NCBI RefSeq assembly: GCF_018613835.1
Contig: NZ_JAGGPM010000043.1
Location: 1-64,000, forward strand
From: Arthrobacter sp. ISL-5
GTDB lineage: Bacteria > Actinomycetota > Actinomycetes > Actinomycetales > Micrococcaceae
Direction of reading: 5' to 3'
DNA length: 64,000 bases
Below are positions 34,639-44,071 of this stretch, one piece after another (the stretch's first letter is position 1; each line of letters starts with the position of its first letter). The translations under genes and the position numbers were made by a program. The notes below the pieces were generated by a model. That model saw only the letters and a list, made by a program, of their open reading frames with translations. It did not search any database and was not told the origin of the DNA.

Positions 34639-35153
34639 CACCTACAAGGTTACTACTGGGACGTAGGTGAGTCATCCAACTTCATAAGCCTGGGGGCAGG
34701 TTACGTGCCGTTTACTTGCATGGCATATGCTCCCTTTACTGTTGCCGGAACGGCCCATTGGGGGATCTACGGCGACGGTAGGTGGTCCGCTCCGAAATAA
34801 ATGGGGGACGGAGCGGGGCACCGCTGGGCAGATGCAGGTTTTCGGGTAGGAAGCCTGGCAGGCGTTCCACTGGATGGAGCGGAGCGCGGGCTGGCACTGG
34901 TGGTATTCGATGATGTCCCACTCTGACGCGGTGAGGCGGCGAACGCTGCTCGAGGGGATCCATACTTACCGCCGCCGGCCAGAGGCCGCCCCCTAAGCTC
35001 GACGTGGCTCACGAACCTGTAACCATGAGAGCCTTCCGCTGACAGTCCTCCATCCTTCCGAGAATCGGTTTCGCCCAGCTCATATTTTGGCCCCTCATAC
35101 CAGCTGTACGCGTGAGCTGACTGGATCTACTCTGATTGGAGGTAATTGAGACT
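34639..35153. other. Spacer before the putative amyloid-signalling pair
   Basis: No convincing gene on either strand. It ends with the GGAGGT ribosome site at 35138-35143 of the next gene. Confidence 0.35.
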
Positions 35154-35627
35154 GTGAAACGGGGCGTGGACGTGGATCCAGTGACTTTGGGCGTAGTGGC
35201 CGCCACGCTGGTGGCCAAGTACTTCGAAAAGTTTGCCGAGAAGGCCGGCGAGGAAACGGCAACGAGAGGTGCCGATTCCCTCGAAAAGCTGGTTCGCTGG
35301 CTCAGGAGCCGGTTCTCAGAAGTTGGAACCGGCGCGGCAACGGTCCTTGAAGACGTGGCGCGCGTTTCGGACAGCGCGAAACTTCAACAGTCACTAGCCG
35401 AGGCGATTAAGCAGCATGCCGACGCGGACTCGACGTTCAAGGTGGAACTCGAAGCCCTTGTCGAAGATGCTAAGAGAGCTGGGGTAGCTATTCCATCCGT
35501 CACACAAAGCGCAGTGGGCGACAGAAACGTGCAGGCGGCTAATACAGAACACTCGAACATCACAGTCAGCCAGGGCGGTCCTGCATATCCACCTTCTCCG
35601 CCACGTCAAAACATAAAGGATTTCTGA
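35154..35627 (+). CDS. Small helical effector-like protein with C-terminal RHIM/amyloid-like motif
   Basis: The start is GTG 35154, 10 bases after GGAGGT. The 157-residue protein is a compact helical domain (DPVTLGVVAATLVAKYFEKF; LEKLVRWLRSRF; QQSLAEAIKQHADADSTFKV). It is followed by a short low-complexity linker and the segment QSAVGDRNVQAANTEHSNIT. VGDRN plus a second N...I-x-V strand resembles the V-x-V-G-x-x-N core of RHIM and bacterial amyloid signalling motifs. The next gene, 5 bp downstream, carries a matching motif at its N-terminus. Such pairs (helical effector plus NLR) are described as bacterial amyloid-signalling systems. The cell-death role and membrane target are inferred. Confidence 0.55.
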   Translation: MKRGVDVDPVTLGVVAATLVAKYFEKFAEKAGEETATRGADSLEKLVRWLRSRFSEVGTGAATVLEDVARVSDSAKLQQSLAEAIKQHADADSTFKVELEALVEDAKRAGVAIPSVTQSAVGDRNVQAANTEHSNITVSQGGPAYPPSPPRQNIKDF

Positions 35628-35632
35628 GGCGG

Positions 35633-37347
35633 ATGGAGCCGCACGCGGCTCAGTGGGCGGACGGTAACCAGAACGTACAAATCAGCAACGTCTCCGGGTC
35701 CACAATCCAAATCACCTTCAATGAGCGATCGTGGCACGTCCCATTGGAACCGGCGACCGTCCCCGTTGGGCTGCACATATCGTCTCCTGCCCGTCTAGTG
35801 TTGGCCCGTTCCGGTGTTCTTCCCTATATCGACCGCGGCGGGCATTTGGCCGCCTTGTCGGCGTGGGTCGGCACACCTGATCCCTTCGCGGTCTGCGTCA
35901 TCGGGGGCCGAGGCGGGAGCGGAAAACTCGTTTGGGCGTCGAACTCTCCGAAAGAACGGCAGCCCAAGCTGGCTGGCTTTCCGGGCTATTGCAGCGCAGC
36001 GCCGACCCGTCGGGCCTCAAGGATCTGGCGGACACGCCCAACCCTAGGCTTATTGTCATCGACTACGCAGAGACCCGCATCGAGCAGCTCGAAGCAGTGC
36101 TGCCGGCCCTCCAGCGGAAGGCCCGAACCGATTACCCTGTACGAGTGCTGCTGCTGGTCCGTAAATCGCCCGAAAAGAGTGGCGACTGGATAAGTGTGCT
36201 GCGCAGCGGGGACGATTGGCTCGAGTCTGTGCTCGACGATGCCACTGCTCGGGTCCTCGATGAGACCGTGCCGACGCTCGGAGAACGCGCCATCCTATTC
36301 GACGCCGCGGTCAAGGCGTTCGCTGCAAGGGCGGATTCCTCCATTGCTTCGATTGAAGGTATGGCACCGGATCTGTCCGGAGAGACGTTTGCCAATCCCT
36401 TGCTCATCGTCACCGCCGCGTATCTTTCCGTTTACAACCGCCACGACGACCTTCCCTCCACTCGTGCAGGACTTTTTGAGGGACTTATCCGGCACGAAGA
36501 CCGATATTGGGCCAGCCTCGCTAACGGACTACACATCTCGCCGGTTCTTCGACGCCGCCTCGTCGCCTTGGCCACACTAGCCGGAGCGGGAGCAGGGGCG
36601 GAGTCCGACGCCGAGGCGGAAGACGAAGCGGCCCGTATGCTGCGCCACATTCCGGAACTGTCAGATGCCAGCGGGGAACGACGCTATGAACTCGCACGCT
36701 GGGCTCATGCTTTATACCCTGGACCCCATTGGTGGAACCCGCTCGAACCGGGCCCGCTCGGCGAATATCTGCTAAGCGGGGAGCTGGGCGGATACCCAAA
36801 CATTCTCGAAGCCGTCCTGAACCGCGAGCATCCCGCTAGCCTCATACAGCCTTTGGACGCTTTCGCACGGGCAGCATCGTACGACAAGAAACTCGGAAAT
36901 GCCCTCCGCCCTGTTCTCAGCACCAACCTTGCTCGGCTGTGTCGTACTGCTGCAGATCAAGTCGCTGCCGGGACTGATTTGGTCCTGATGCTGGCTGGCA
37001 GCACCGTGGCGGGGGCACTTGAGAGGGCAGTCTCAGTAATTGTCCCTGAGCCCGAAGTGCTGCCCCCCGCCCTGAAAGCCTTGCCGTCCCGGCCTGATGT
37101 CATCCTCAACGGTCTCGCTCTGACACTCACTAGCCAAATCGCTGACGCAGTCCGGGACCTCGCGCAGGCGGACAGCGGATGGAGCCAGCAGGACCTCGCC
37201 CAGGCACTGAACAGTCTCACCACTCACCTCTCAAACGTGGGGCGCTTGGACGAGGCACTGGGCGCGTGCACCGAAGCCGTGGACCTCTACCGGGATCTGG
37301 CCAGGGCTGACGTCTCTGGGTTGCGCCCCGGACTAGCTAAGCCTTGA
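35633..37347 (+). pseudogene. STAND/NLR-like ATPase with N-terminal amyloid-like motif; frameshifted in Walker A and 3'-truncated
   Basis: The N-terminus (WADGNQNVQISNVSGSTIQI) has paired N-x-Q/V-x-I strands matching the tail of the preceding protein. The P-loop reads VIGGRGGSGK and then shifts frame: GGAAAACTC (35921-35929) needs one more A to give GGSGKTRLGVEL. The next frame carries LGVELSERTAAQAGW, Walker B PRLIVIDYAETR, an ARC-like region (AAYLSVYNRHDDLPSTRAGL, RRRLVALATLAGAGAG) and the first TPR-like repeats (LAQALNSLTTHLSNVGRLDE, ALGACTEAVDLYRDLA). It ends in unrelated residues where IS1380 sequence begins. In NLRs the repeat region senses the trigger and the ATPase oligomerises to seed the effector. 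Confidence 0.65.
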
Positions 37348-37482
37348 TCCACCGATGGGCGGTCGGCCGGTGCCCGGGATCGATTTTCGGGTGCGGGACC
37401 GGAGTGCGGGCAGCGTGAAGCTGCCGGCCTCGCTGCCGGGGTGTTCCACTGTCTTTCGGTAGGGTTTGTCGTTGGGCGGCGG
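37348..37482. mobile_element. IS1380 terminal region
   Basis: This short stretch lies between the truncated TPR region and the transposase stop and probably contains the IS end (GATCGATTTTCGGGTGCGGG and nearby). The exact inverted repeat could not be fixed because the opposite end is missing. Confidence 0.4.
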
Positions 37483-38780
37483 TCAGGCCGGTGCTTTGGC
37501 CGGCGGTTTCAGGGCCAGGGCGGACAGGTCGGTCCATGCGGTTTCCCAGGGCCAGCCTGCGGGGAGGTGGAGACGGATTTTACGGGCACTGGAAGCGATC
37601 CTGGCCGGGACGCTGATCAGTTTCCTGCGGATCGTTCCGGTCCGTGCCTTCGCCAGAGCGTTGCCTGCCGCGGTTGCTGCGGCGCGGGTGAGGTTGAACG
37701 CCATGACGGCCAGAACCAGCCAGGCCGCATTCGCGGTGAAAACACCTGAGGGCAGGTGCGCCAGAGCGCTGTCTTTGAGGTCGGCATTGACCTGCTCGAT
37801 GACGGCGTGACCGCGGTGGGTTTTGTCCGCGGCGACGGTATCCATCGTGCCGGTGGTGAAGAACGCGTGGTGACGGTGGGTGTCAAACAGGGTTCTCTGG
37901 CCCGCGCCGGCCTGCGGATTCAGTTCCGGGATCCGGCGCACGACCAGGCGTCCGGTGACGCGTTCGGACTGTTTCCGGGAACTGAACGCGGTGAACTCGG
38001 TTTCGGCGACCTCAGCCGAGGAGATCCACCGCTTGGACGTCTCGTCGTAGACGGCATCTGTGTACTTGATCGGTGTCCATGCGTCTTGGGCGATGCCGGC
38101 GATGGCCTTCTTGACGGCCGGGTCCATGCGAACGGTGACGGATACGGCGGCGCCGGCCTTCGCCGCGGCGGCCACGGTGGAGTACCCGTAGAACGCCGAG
38201 TCCGCGCGCACCAGCACCGGGCCAGAGGGGCCGGCGCCGCGGACCCTCACCACGGTGGCCATGGCATCGGCGACCAGCCGTTTGGCGCCGCGGGGCGAGC
38301 CGGCGGAGCCCTTGCGCAGCCGCTGGGCGACGATCACCGGGGCCGAATCCGGGGTGGAAACAGTGGCCAGCAACGCGTTCAGGCCACGGACGCCGGAGTA
38401 GCCGTAACCGGAGCCCTGCTTGGCGTAGCCGTGGACCTCGATGATCGTGTCATCGACATCCACGAAGGTATATCCGCCCGCGCTGGTCGGAATCAGCGGG
38501 GCCCTGCCCGCCAGGTTCACCAGGAACCGGGAGGCGGTAGCGTCGAGCTGGCGCACGTGTCCGAAGGTGAAGGAACGCAGGAACGATCCCAGCGTTGAGG
38601 GCGCGTAGCAGGCCTTGAAAATCCTGCCCATGCCGCCGTGGCGCAGCAGGGCCATGTCATCGATGGAGTCCGCGCCGGCAACCATGCCGGCGACCAGCGA
38701 GGCGACTTTCAGCCCGGCATTTGCACCCTTGTCCGTGGGAACGGACAGCCATTCGTCGGCCAGGTCCCGCAGGCGCTCCA
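37483..38780 (-). pseudogene. IS1380-family transposase, 5'-truncated
   Basis: The catalytic body is well kept: ADEWLSVPTDKGANAGLKVA, GYTFVDVDDTIIEVHGYAKQ (DDE aspartate), GPVLVRADSAFYGYSTVAAA (second aspartate, R-x-D-S), and HAVIEQVNADLKDSALAHLP (catalytic E region). The frame continues rightwards to 38946, but residues beyond about 38780 are antisense to a DUF4365 gene fragment, so the true N-terminus (about 40 residues) is lost. The element ended the STAND gene on its left and was itself cut on its right. Confidence 0.85.
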
Positions 38781-38933
38781 ATCCAGGCCTACGAGGATCG
38801 ATGGGACCTGCTCGGCACGCCGACGGACGAAGTGCCCGTGATGCTGCCGAAGCATTACCGCGCACTCGCCACGGACCCGAGAGTCGGCCTCCCTGAGCAG
38901 CACCCCTGGAAGCAGAAACTTCCGGAGTGGTAG
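38781..38933 (+). pseudogene. DUF4365-family C-terminal fragment
   Basis: IQAYEDRWDLLGTPTDEVPV, MLPKHYRALATDPRVGLPEQ, HPWKQKLPEW closely parallels the end of the gene at 44072-44676 (TFEGYRDKWELLDMPTDEVP...). The nuclease-like N-terminal domain is missing; the junction with IS1380 sequence is at about 38780. Confidence 0.75.
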
Positions 38934-38991
38934 GTTGCGGGCCCATTGTGGCAATGGTCAGACAGGCCGCTCGAACAGACCACGGTGGTCA

Positions 38992-39425
38992 TCACACGGT
39001 GTTGACTTGGGACAACTCTGACGCCCGCGAGAAGGCTTCTCCTAGCAATTCCTTATTGGGCCTGCCCGTGACTGTGTCTGTCTTGTTGTAAGCAAGCGGA
39101 CTCGGGTGGGGAGCGGTGACAACAGGCAGGCTCTTGAGCTCAAGAGATGCACTGAGCAGCAGCTGCGACCAGGCTGCCTGTGCTTGTTTGCCTAGAAGGA
39201 GAACCACCTTGGGACGGGACTCCAGCAAGTCCAGCAGCTCGGCCAGCAGGGGAGCGGCCCGGCGTGCTTCAGCAGCCAGCGTCCGTGGTGGAAAGGCTGG
39301 GTTTGCAACCCACCAGGGCACGACGTTCCAGTGGAGAGACCTGGAGTAGGGGAGACCGCCGGCTTCGGCTGCGACTATGGAGTTATGGGCCGTCCGAGCA
39401 AGAGGTGTCTGATCCCAGCGGAGCG
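38992..39425 (-). pseudogene. Uracil-DNA glycosylase-superfamily protein, 5'-truncated
   Basis: The frame reads ARTAHNSIVAAEAGGLPYSR, SLHWNVVPWWVANPAFPPRT, LLDLLESRPKVVLLLGKQAQ, then VTAPHPSPLAYNK. The W-N-x-V-P-W block and the terminal HPSP loop (DNA intercalation and catalysis) are hallmarks of the UDG fold. The first motif with the catalytic G-E-x-P-G segment is missing and no start codon fits; the frame is lost beyond about 39430. It would normally remove uracil from DNA. Non-functional as it stands. Confidence 0.65.
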
Positions 39426-39431
39426 GCCGTG

Positions 39432-40640
39432 ATGGGTGCCCTAGAGGATGCCCTAGGGCAGAAGGCGGCTGGTGGTGAGCAGCCCATTCGCCGGCCCAGG
39501 GTTGTCACGGTAGCGGAGGTCTGGGGCCCGATGACTGTCTCGGCAAGCCAGGATGGCATTACGGACATCTTTGACGACGCTCTGAAGGTGCTGCGTTCTC
39601 TCCGGAGGGCGCACCATTTGGTCACTGAAAGACCTCTGCGGCTCGTCACCAGAAAGGGCCTCCCGGCTGCACTCCCCATCCTGCTATCCTCAGGCGAGAT
39701 CTTCGCCAAACCATCCGTGCAAATCTTCATGGCGAATGTGGGCGAGAGCGATGCAAGTTATTTGCGCGGCCCTGATCTACCCCAGGATCAGCAACGAGCA
39801 CTCGGCCGAGCGTTCAACGACTACTCACCCAACATTTTCACGGCATTTAGCGACATGCGACGTGAAGCGAATCTTGCTTATGGACGAGGTGAAAACCTCA
39901 CGCAATTATCTTGGCGGGTGCAGCCGCCGAAGCGCTCCTGGTTGAGGTTATGCTCCTGATGATGTGGGAAGAGGACTTGAGCTGCGCGGCTGTCGCGAGA
40001 GTCTTGGACACGAAGGACACCGTCACAAAAAAGGTGACATCCCAATTCTCAGGTCGACTCGGAGGCCAGTGGAATCTTGACAGGCCGGGGCCGGTGCGAA
40101 ACTGGCGAATCAACCTAGCGGATCTGCGTAACGCTGCCGTACACGGTGGATACATCCCTGATGACAAAAGATTCAATCGGCCTTCAGAGCATTGATCGAG
40201 TTTGAGGTGCACCTTGGCGACCGGCTTGTAGCCAATATGCGGCGTTACCCAGCGACCACTCAGATCTTCCTCGGTCCGCGGGGCCTCGATCGCCGCGGAA
40301 AGGCGAATGCATTCCGGGCTATCCTCAGGGCGGACGAGGCATACCTGCCTCCTGACCCCGGCATCTATTTCCGACGCTGGAACAAAGAAATTGACCGTAT
40401 TAGAGTGGGGAGACTCATCGGAAATGCGGAGAACGCGGAGATCGTCCTCGTCTGCTATCCCAACGGCGTTCATCGTTGGTTCGTCCAGGACAACGACAGT
40501 GGGCTGGCTGCACAGATCCCGGAGCCAGCGCTGGAGCCGAGAATGGCGCAACAGGTTGCCAAGGTGAAGGCCCAGCCAGCAAACCATGCCTGTTTCCGCT
40601 CTCATTCAAGGTGTCACCTTTCCACCGACCATCCCGCTGA
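39432..40640 (+). pseudogene. HEPN-like protein in three frames (two 1-base deletions)
   Basis: It begins MGALEDALGQKAAGGEQPIR and runs in one frame to GRGENLTQL (about 39905). It resumes as IILAGAAAEALLVEVMLLMM, with IQLADLRNAAVHGGYIPDD-like sequence (actual NLADLRNAAVHGGYIPDDK). At AAAA 40166-40169 it shifts again to IQSAFRALIEFEVHLGDRLV, RRYPATTQIFLGPRGLDRRG. Restoring one base at each site gives a continuous protein of about 390 residues. R-N-x3-H in a helical domain is the HEPN ribonuclease-type signature, common in toxin and abortive-infection proteins. A basic C-terminal region follows. Currently inactive unless the indels are errors. Confidence 0.55.
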
Positions 40641-40788
40641 AGTGGCTTCCGGTGGGAGAAGTCAACCCCGTGCACCCATACAGGCGCTGGGAGGTCTGCC
40701 TGATCCCGCCCCCAGTGATCGAAACCGAGGGTGAGGATGCTTAGCGGCCAGACTGGCCCCTTGTGTTGCTCATCGCGAAATCGCCTTG

Positions 40789-41620
40789 TCAGGAGCGTTT
40801 TGAACCGGAGCCGATCTGGAGCAGAGGCGGGACAATCCCTGTTTCAAAGGCCTTTGCAACCGCCTGCTCTGACTCTCCATCCACGGTAAGCCCCACTGGG
40901 GCCTGGTTGGGCGAGTTGTAGACGCGCAGGTGAACCGGCCCGTCCGCATTCGTGTTCGCACAGACGGGGTCCGCTGACCGGCGGGCACCACCGAGTTTCC
41001 AGCGTCGGACCCGGTTGCTGTCGATGCCGCTGACTGTCCCCTGGCTGAGGGGGTCGCGGCGGGTGGACGCAAATCCGAACTGGTACTCAAGCTGTTCCAT
41101 GTCCGCAGCGGCCGGGTCAATCAGCAGCTCATCCAGGCATCCGGGCGGCCACCGTCGATGCTCATGCCGAGTCGGTCAGCCAGGGATCGGCGGTCCGCTG
41201 CTGCCGCGGATCTTGCCTGACGTAACTGGGCATAGGAGGTTCCGGCATGCAGTAGCAGCGCCTGATAAGCGGCCAGGACGATGTCCCGGCCGGCGGCCGG
41301 CGGAACCACCGGACCCAGATGCCGCCAAGACCGATCATCCGGGTCGTAATCGAGAACCCAGATACCGTTGGCTTCACCCTTGGAGAAGACCAGCTCATCC
41401 CGCCCGTCGCCGTCCACATCCGCCGCGGTTACGGAGAACGCCGGCACTCGCCCGCCGGGCGTCCATTCCAGATCCGCTTCCAGGGGGTGTCCGGGGATAG
41501 GACTCAGGTGGCTCCATACCCCGGCAGCGTCACGGTCAAGGACCCATGCAGCGTTGCGGCGATTCGTCGTTCCGGAATGCGTCAGGACCACGAGTTCGTC
41601 CAGACCGTCACCATCCGGTC
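40789..41620 (-). pseudogene. FG-GAP/VCBS-repeat protein fragment, frameshifted
   Basis: The frame contains DGDGLDELVVLTHSG and, about 45 residues later, ADVDGDGRDELVFSKGEANG. These are Ca-binding FG-GAP/integrin-type repeats (D-x-D-G-D-G-x-D-E-L). It changes frame at about 41140 (GATGCCTGG, one C short) to LDELLIDPAAADMEQLEYQF and LGGARRSADPVCANTNADGP. No signal peptide is seen and the 5' end is lost. Normally such proteins are extracellular beta-propeller parts. Confidence 0.65.
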
Positions 41621-41712
41621 AACGACCGGCTCCGGATTGTCGGACGTTCCAGTGTCCTATCGGGCACGTCGTCCAAAGCGCTGGCCGCTCACCTGCACAT
41701 CCCCCGCAAAGA

Positions 41713-42268
41713 TCAGAGGACGTCGAAGGCGGCGACGCATGCCGGCAGTTCACGGCCCGTGTCGATTGTTGCCGCCTGGAGGTTGTCATGCGCATCCCAT
41801 TTGGGTTCGTAGAATGCCCCGCCCGGCACGGTAGAACCCGGGGGCCGGCTCAGGAATCGTTCCTGTGATCGTCAGACAGGTGACCGTTGGCCTGGAGCGT
41901 CCCGTTAGCACTAACGGGCACGAGGCGATCTCTACCGTTCCCAACCAACAGGGTCACATCCCGCGCGTTCCGGCCAAAGATTGCGCGAGTTTTTCCCTTG
42001 GCTGCGCAGGGTTGCTCAAGGATTCCCCCGGTACCTTCCATCCAGCCTGCCGACTCTGTGATCATGATGGGGGACCGCGCGCTTCGTGCGGCTGCCTCAA
42101 CAACGACCTGACATTGTTCTTTGGTACACCCGTGATCCCGGAGGAACTGTGAAAATCCCGACTGTACCTTGCTCGGCGTCATGCTGGTGGGTCTGGCTCG
42201 CGGCGGCCAAGGCGTCCCAGGTGCCCGTGGATCCGTCAACACTCCCATAGAGACCGGGCAGTTATTGA
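41713..42268 (-). pseudogene. Decayed unknown gene in several frames
   Basis: Coding-like blocks alternate between frames: VDGSTGTWDALAAASQTHQH, then FLRDHGCTKEQCQVVVEAAA, GKTRAIFGRNARDVTLLVGN, then GAFYEPKWDAHDNLQAATID ending at TGA 41713. Together they could be one protein upstream of, or fused to, the FG-GAP fragment. No family recognised. Confidence 0.4.
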
Positions 42269-42349
42269 CCGTCTGTGGTTACAGTATGTAAGAGAATATA
42301 CGGGCGTCTAACATGGATGCGCGTAACAGAAAAACAGTTAGGAAATATT

Positions 42350-42613
42350 ATGGCACTAAACTTTAGCAGCAACCAGCCCAAGCGTATTAACCAGCTTCTC
42401 ACTCAGGAAGAGAAGTGCTTTCTTGATGATCTTCCACAGGAGGCTGTGAACGCATTCTATTCAGAAGTGGATGGTCAGGAAAACGGAAGTATTACCGGAC
42501 TTACAAAAGAGGGCGTGACGACTATTACGCTAGAAAGCCCTGAGCGAGTACAGGCCGTAAAGCAGTACATCGACATGCTGATAGAACTTGGAGTCCGGGA
42601 ACGTCCCGAGTGA
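42350..42613 (+). CDS. Small hypothetical protein in an AT-rich island
   Basis: The 87-residue protein MALNFSSNQPKRINQLLTQE, EKCFLDDLPQEAVNAFYSEV, TTITLESPERVQAVKQYIDM is acidic and helical. The start is ATG 42350 after a TTAGGA site. Its codons are far richer in A/T than any other gene in the window, and the AT-rich character continues to about 42930. It appears recently acquired from a lower-GC source. No family is recognised. Confidence 0.55.
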   Translation: MALNFSSNQPKRINQLLTQEEKCFLDDLPQEAVNAFYSEVDGQENGSITGLTKEGVTTITLESPERVQAVKQYIDMLIELGVRERPE

Positions 42614-42938
42614 TTAGATATTCCGATGTATTCTTTATGCCTCTGATACCATAATTTCAGGATTAGTGGCTGTAGTCGTTTCACGTACCAGCAAAGCCAA
42701 TACCTATAGCCCAATCCTTACCCTCGGGGTTATGCTAATCCCTTCGGATATTCTTATCGAAGCCACGATGCTAATAATGTTTATCGTTTCTGTGGTCTTT
42801 TAGCAGGAGACGCGCATATGCCGCTCTCCACAGGGTAATCGGCGCAGGATCTTATGATCAAAGCTGCTGACATAAACCAACGCCTGAGTTTATCTTTCTG
42901 GGGGTTTCTTTTGGCAACTGTGTTCCAAGAATCTGGTT
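42614..42938. other. AT-rich non-coding stretch
   Basis: Markedly lower GC than the surroundings and continuous with the 87-residue gene. No second gene is evident. Confidence 0.4.
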
Positions 42939-43385
42939 CTACTTTTGGGGTTGGCAAGTGAACAGGAAGCCGCGGCCGGCCTTTAGGTTGGTTGTTGGAC
43001 GAGCTATTCTCTGCGTCATCACAGGGGGATGGTCAGCGGCCATTTCTAGCAACTTTAACTTCATGACCGCGGTATCTCTCAACTTTTTGGTTTTACCTTC
43101 ATCACTCTTTGTAGGTGGTGGGGCCCGGGCGTGCTTCCGCCAGTGTTCCCAGGCGGTGAGGAAAGTTCCCCGGAAACGTGACGAACCATCGGCACGCCCA
43201 AGAATCCTCATCCGATGAATCAGACACAGCCTTGCCGCCTGTCGCATACGACTCGGCACACCGCGCGGGCGAACACCGCGGGCATCAACTGACATTGCTC
43301 TTGACGCGGCTGCTAGTTCAAAGTTTTGACCAAACCCGCGCGATAACCGAGCCTTCTTGACGTGGGTTTCGGCAGCGTCCACCAT
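42939..43385 (-). CDS. Possible basic hypothetical protein
   Basis: A 148-codon frame (MVDAAETHVKKARLSRGFGQ; RMRQAARLCLIHRMRILGRA; GTFLTAWEHWRKHARAPPPT) is uninterrupted, with acceptable codon use and a very basic product. There is no ribosome site, family or partner to confirm it. It may be spurious. Confidence 0.25.
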   Translation of the reverse strand: MVDAAETHVKKARLSRGFGQNFELAAASRAMSVDARGVRPRGVPSRMRQAARLCLIHRMRILGRADGSSRFRGTFLTAWEHWRKHARAPPPTKSDEGKTKKLRDTAVMKLKLLEMAADHPPVMTQRIARPTTNLKAGRGFLFTCQPQK

Positions 43386-43894
43386 GGCCGAGGGCGTGCT
43401 GGGCGAGAAGACCCGCAGGATGCTGAACTGGAAGTGCCGCCAAATAAGGACAAGCGGCGACTCAGCAGGCAGTGCAATTCTGCCACCGGTCCGCCTTCCG
43501 GTGGTCCATGCACCGCGCAGAAGGTGAGCCCCGTCGGTTATGTTCAGCTCAACGGCCCCGTCGGCTGGCGTCGAATTGTGGGAAACACCCCTTAGGAGGT
43601 CAGGCCGTTAATGCGTTCGAATTACGGACGGTTCGACGGCCACTGTTCCGAACGGGGGCGGTCCGGTATCTTCCGGCTAGTCTGTGAGCGTCCGCCCTTC
43701 GTGCCTTCCGGGGAACCCGCCACGGGGAGTACCGGGGTCGGTCAAGGTGAGCGTTGGAGTTTGCATGCCGATCGCAGAGTTGTGTTTACGAGCCGTGATT
43801 CTCAAGAAGGACAAACATGAAGGCCGCACGTATGAGGCACGCAACGCTCCGCTGCCGTTCGTTTGTTCCCCGTCGCGGTGACTCTCGCCCTAGG
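43386..43894. other. Mobile-element debris without a clear gene
   Basis: This contains GGACAAGCGGCGACTCAGCA at 43448 (repeated at about 47196) and several short stem-loops. No gene is supported. Confidence 0.35.
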
Positions 43895-44050
43895 CGTAAA
43901 CCTGGCTCTTAGCCAGGCGCGTGAGGCGGCAAGCTGAATGGCAGCCATGTAGTTGCGTGCGGTCTTATCGGATCTCATAGCGAGGCCCCGCCAGTTTTGA
44001 GCTGGTTGAATCCGCGCTCGACGACGATGTTGCGGTATTGACTTGCTGGC
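43895..44050 (-). pseudogene. IS5-family transposase, C-terminal fragment, frameshifted
   Basis: QYRNIVVERGFNQLK is followed, in the next frame, by WRGLAMRSDKTARNYMAAIQ, LAASRAWLRAR. This is the Y-R-x-x-V-E-R-x-F-x-x-L-K-x-W-R-G-L end of IS5-type transposases. The frame breaks inside TTTT 43995-43998 (AAAA on the coding strand, one A short of LKNWRG). Only about 50 residues remain. Confidence 0.75.
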
Positions 44051-44071
44051 CGTGCTGCTACGCTCCAGATC

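Noticed and set aside
34558-34800. 80-codon plus-strand frame with a TTG start
   Set aside because: It runs straight through the 11-bp GC-rich stem-loop at 34603-34638 and has no family or ribosome site.
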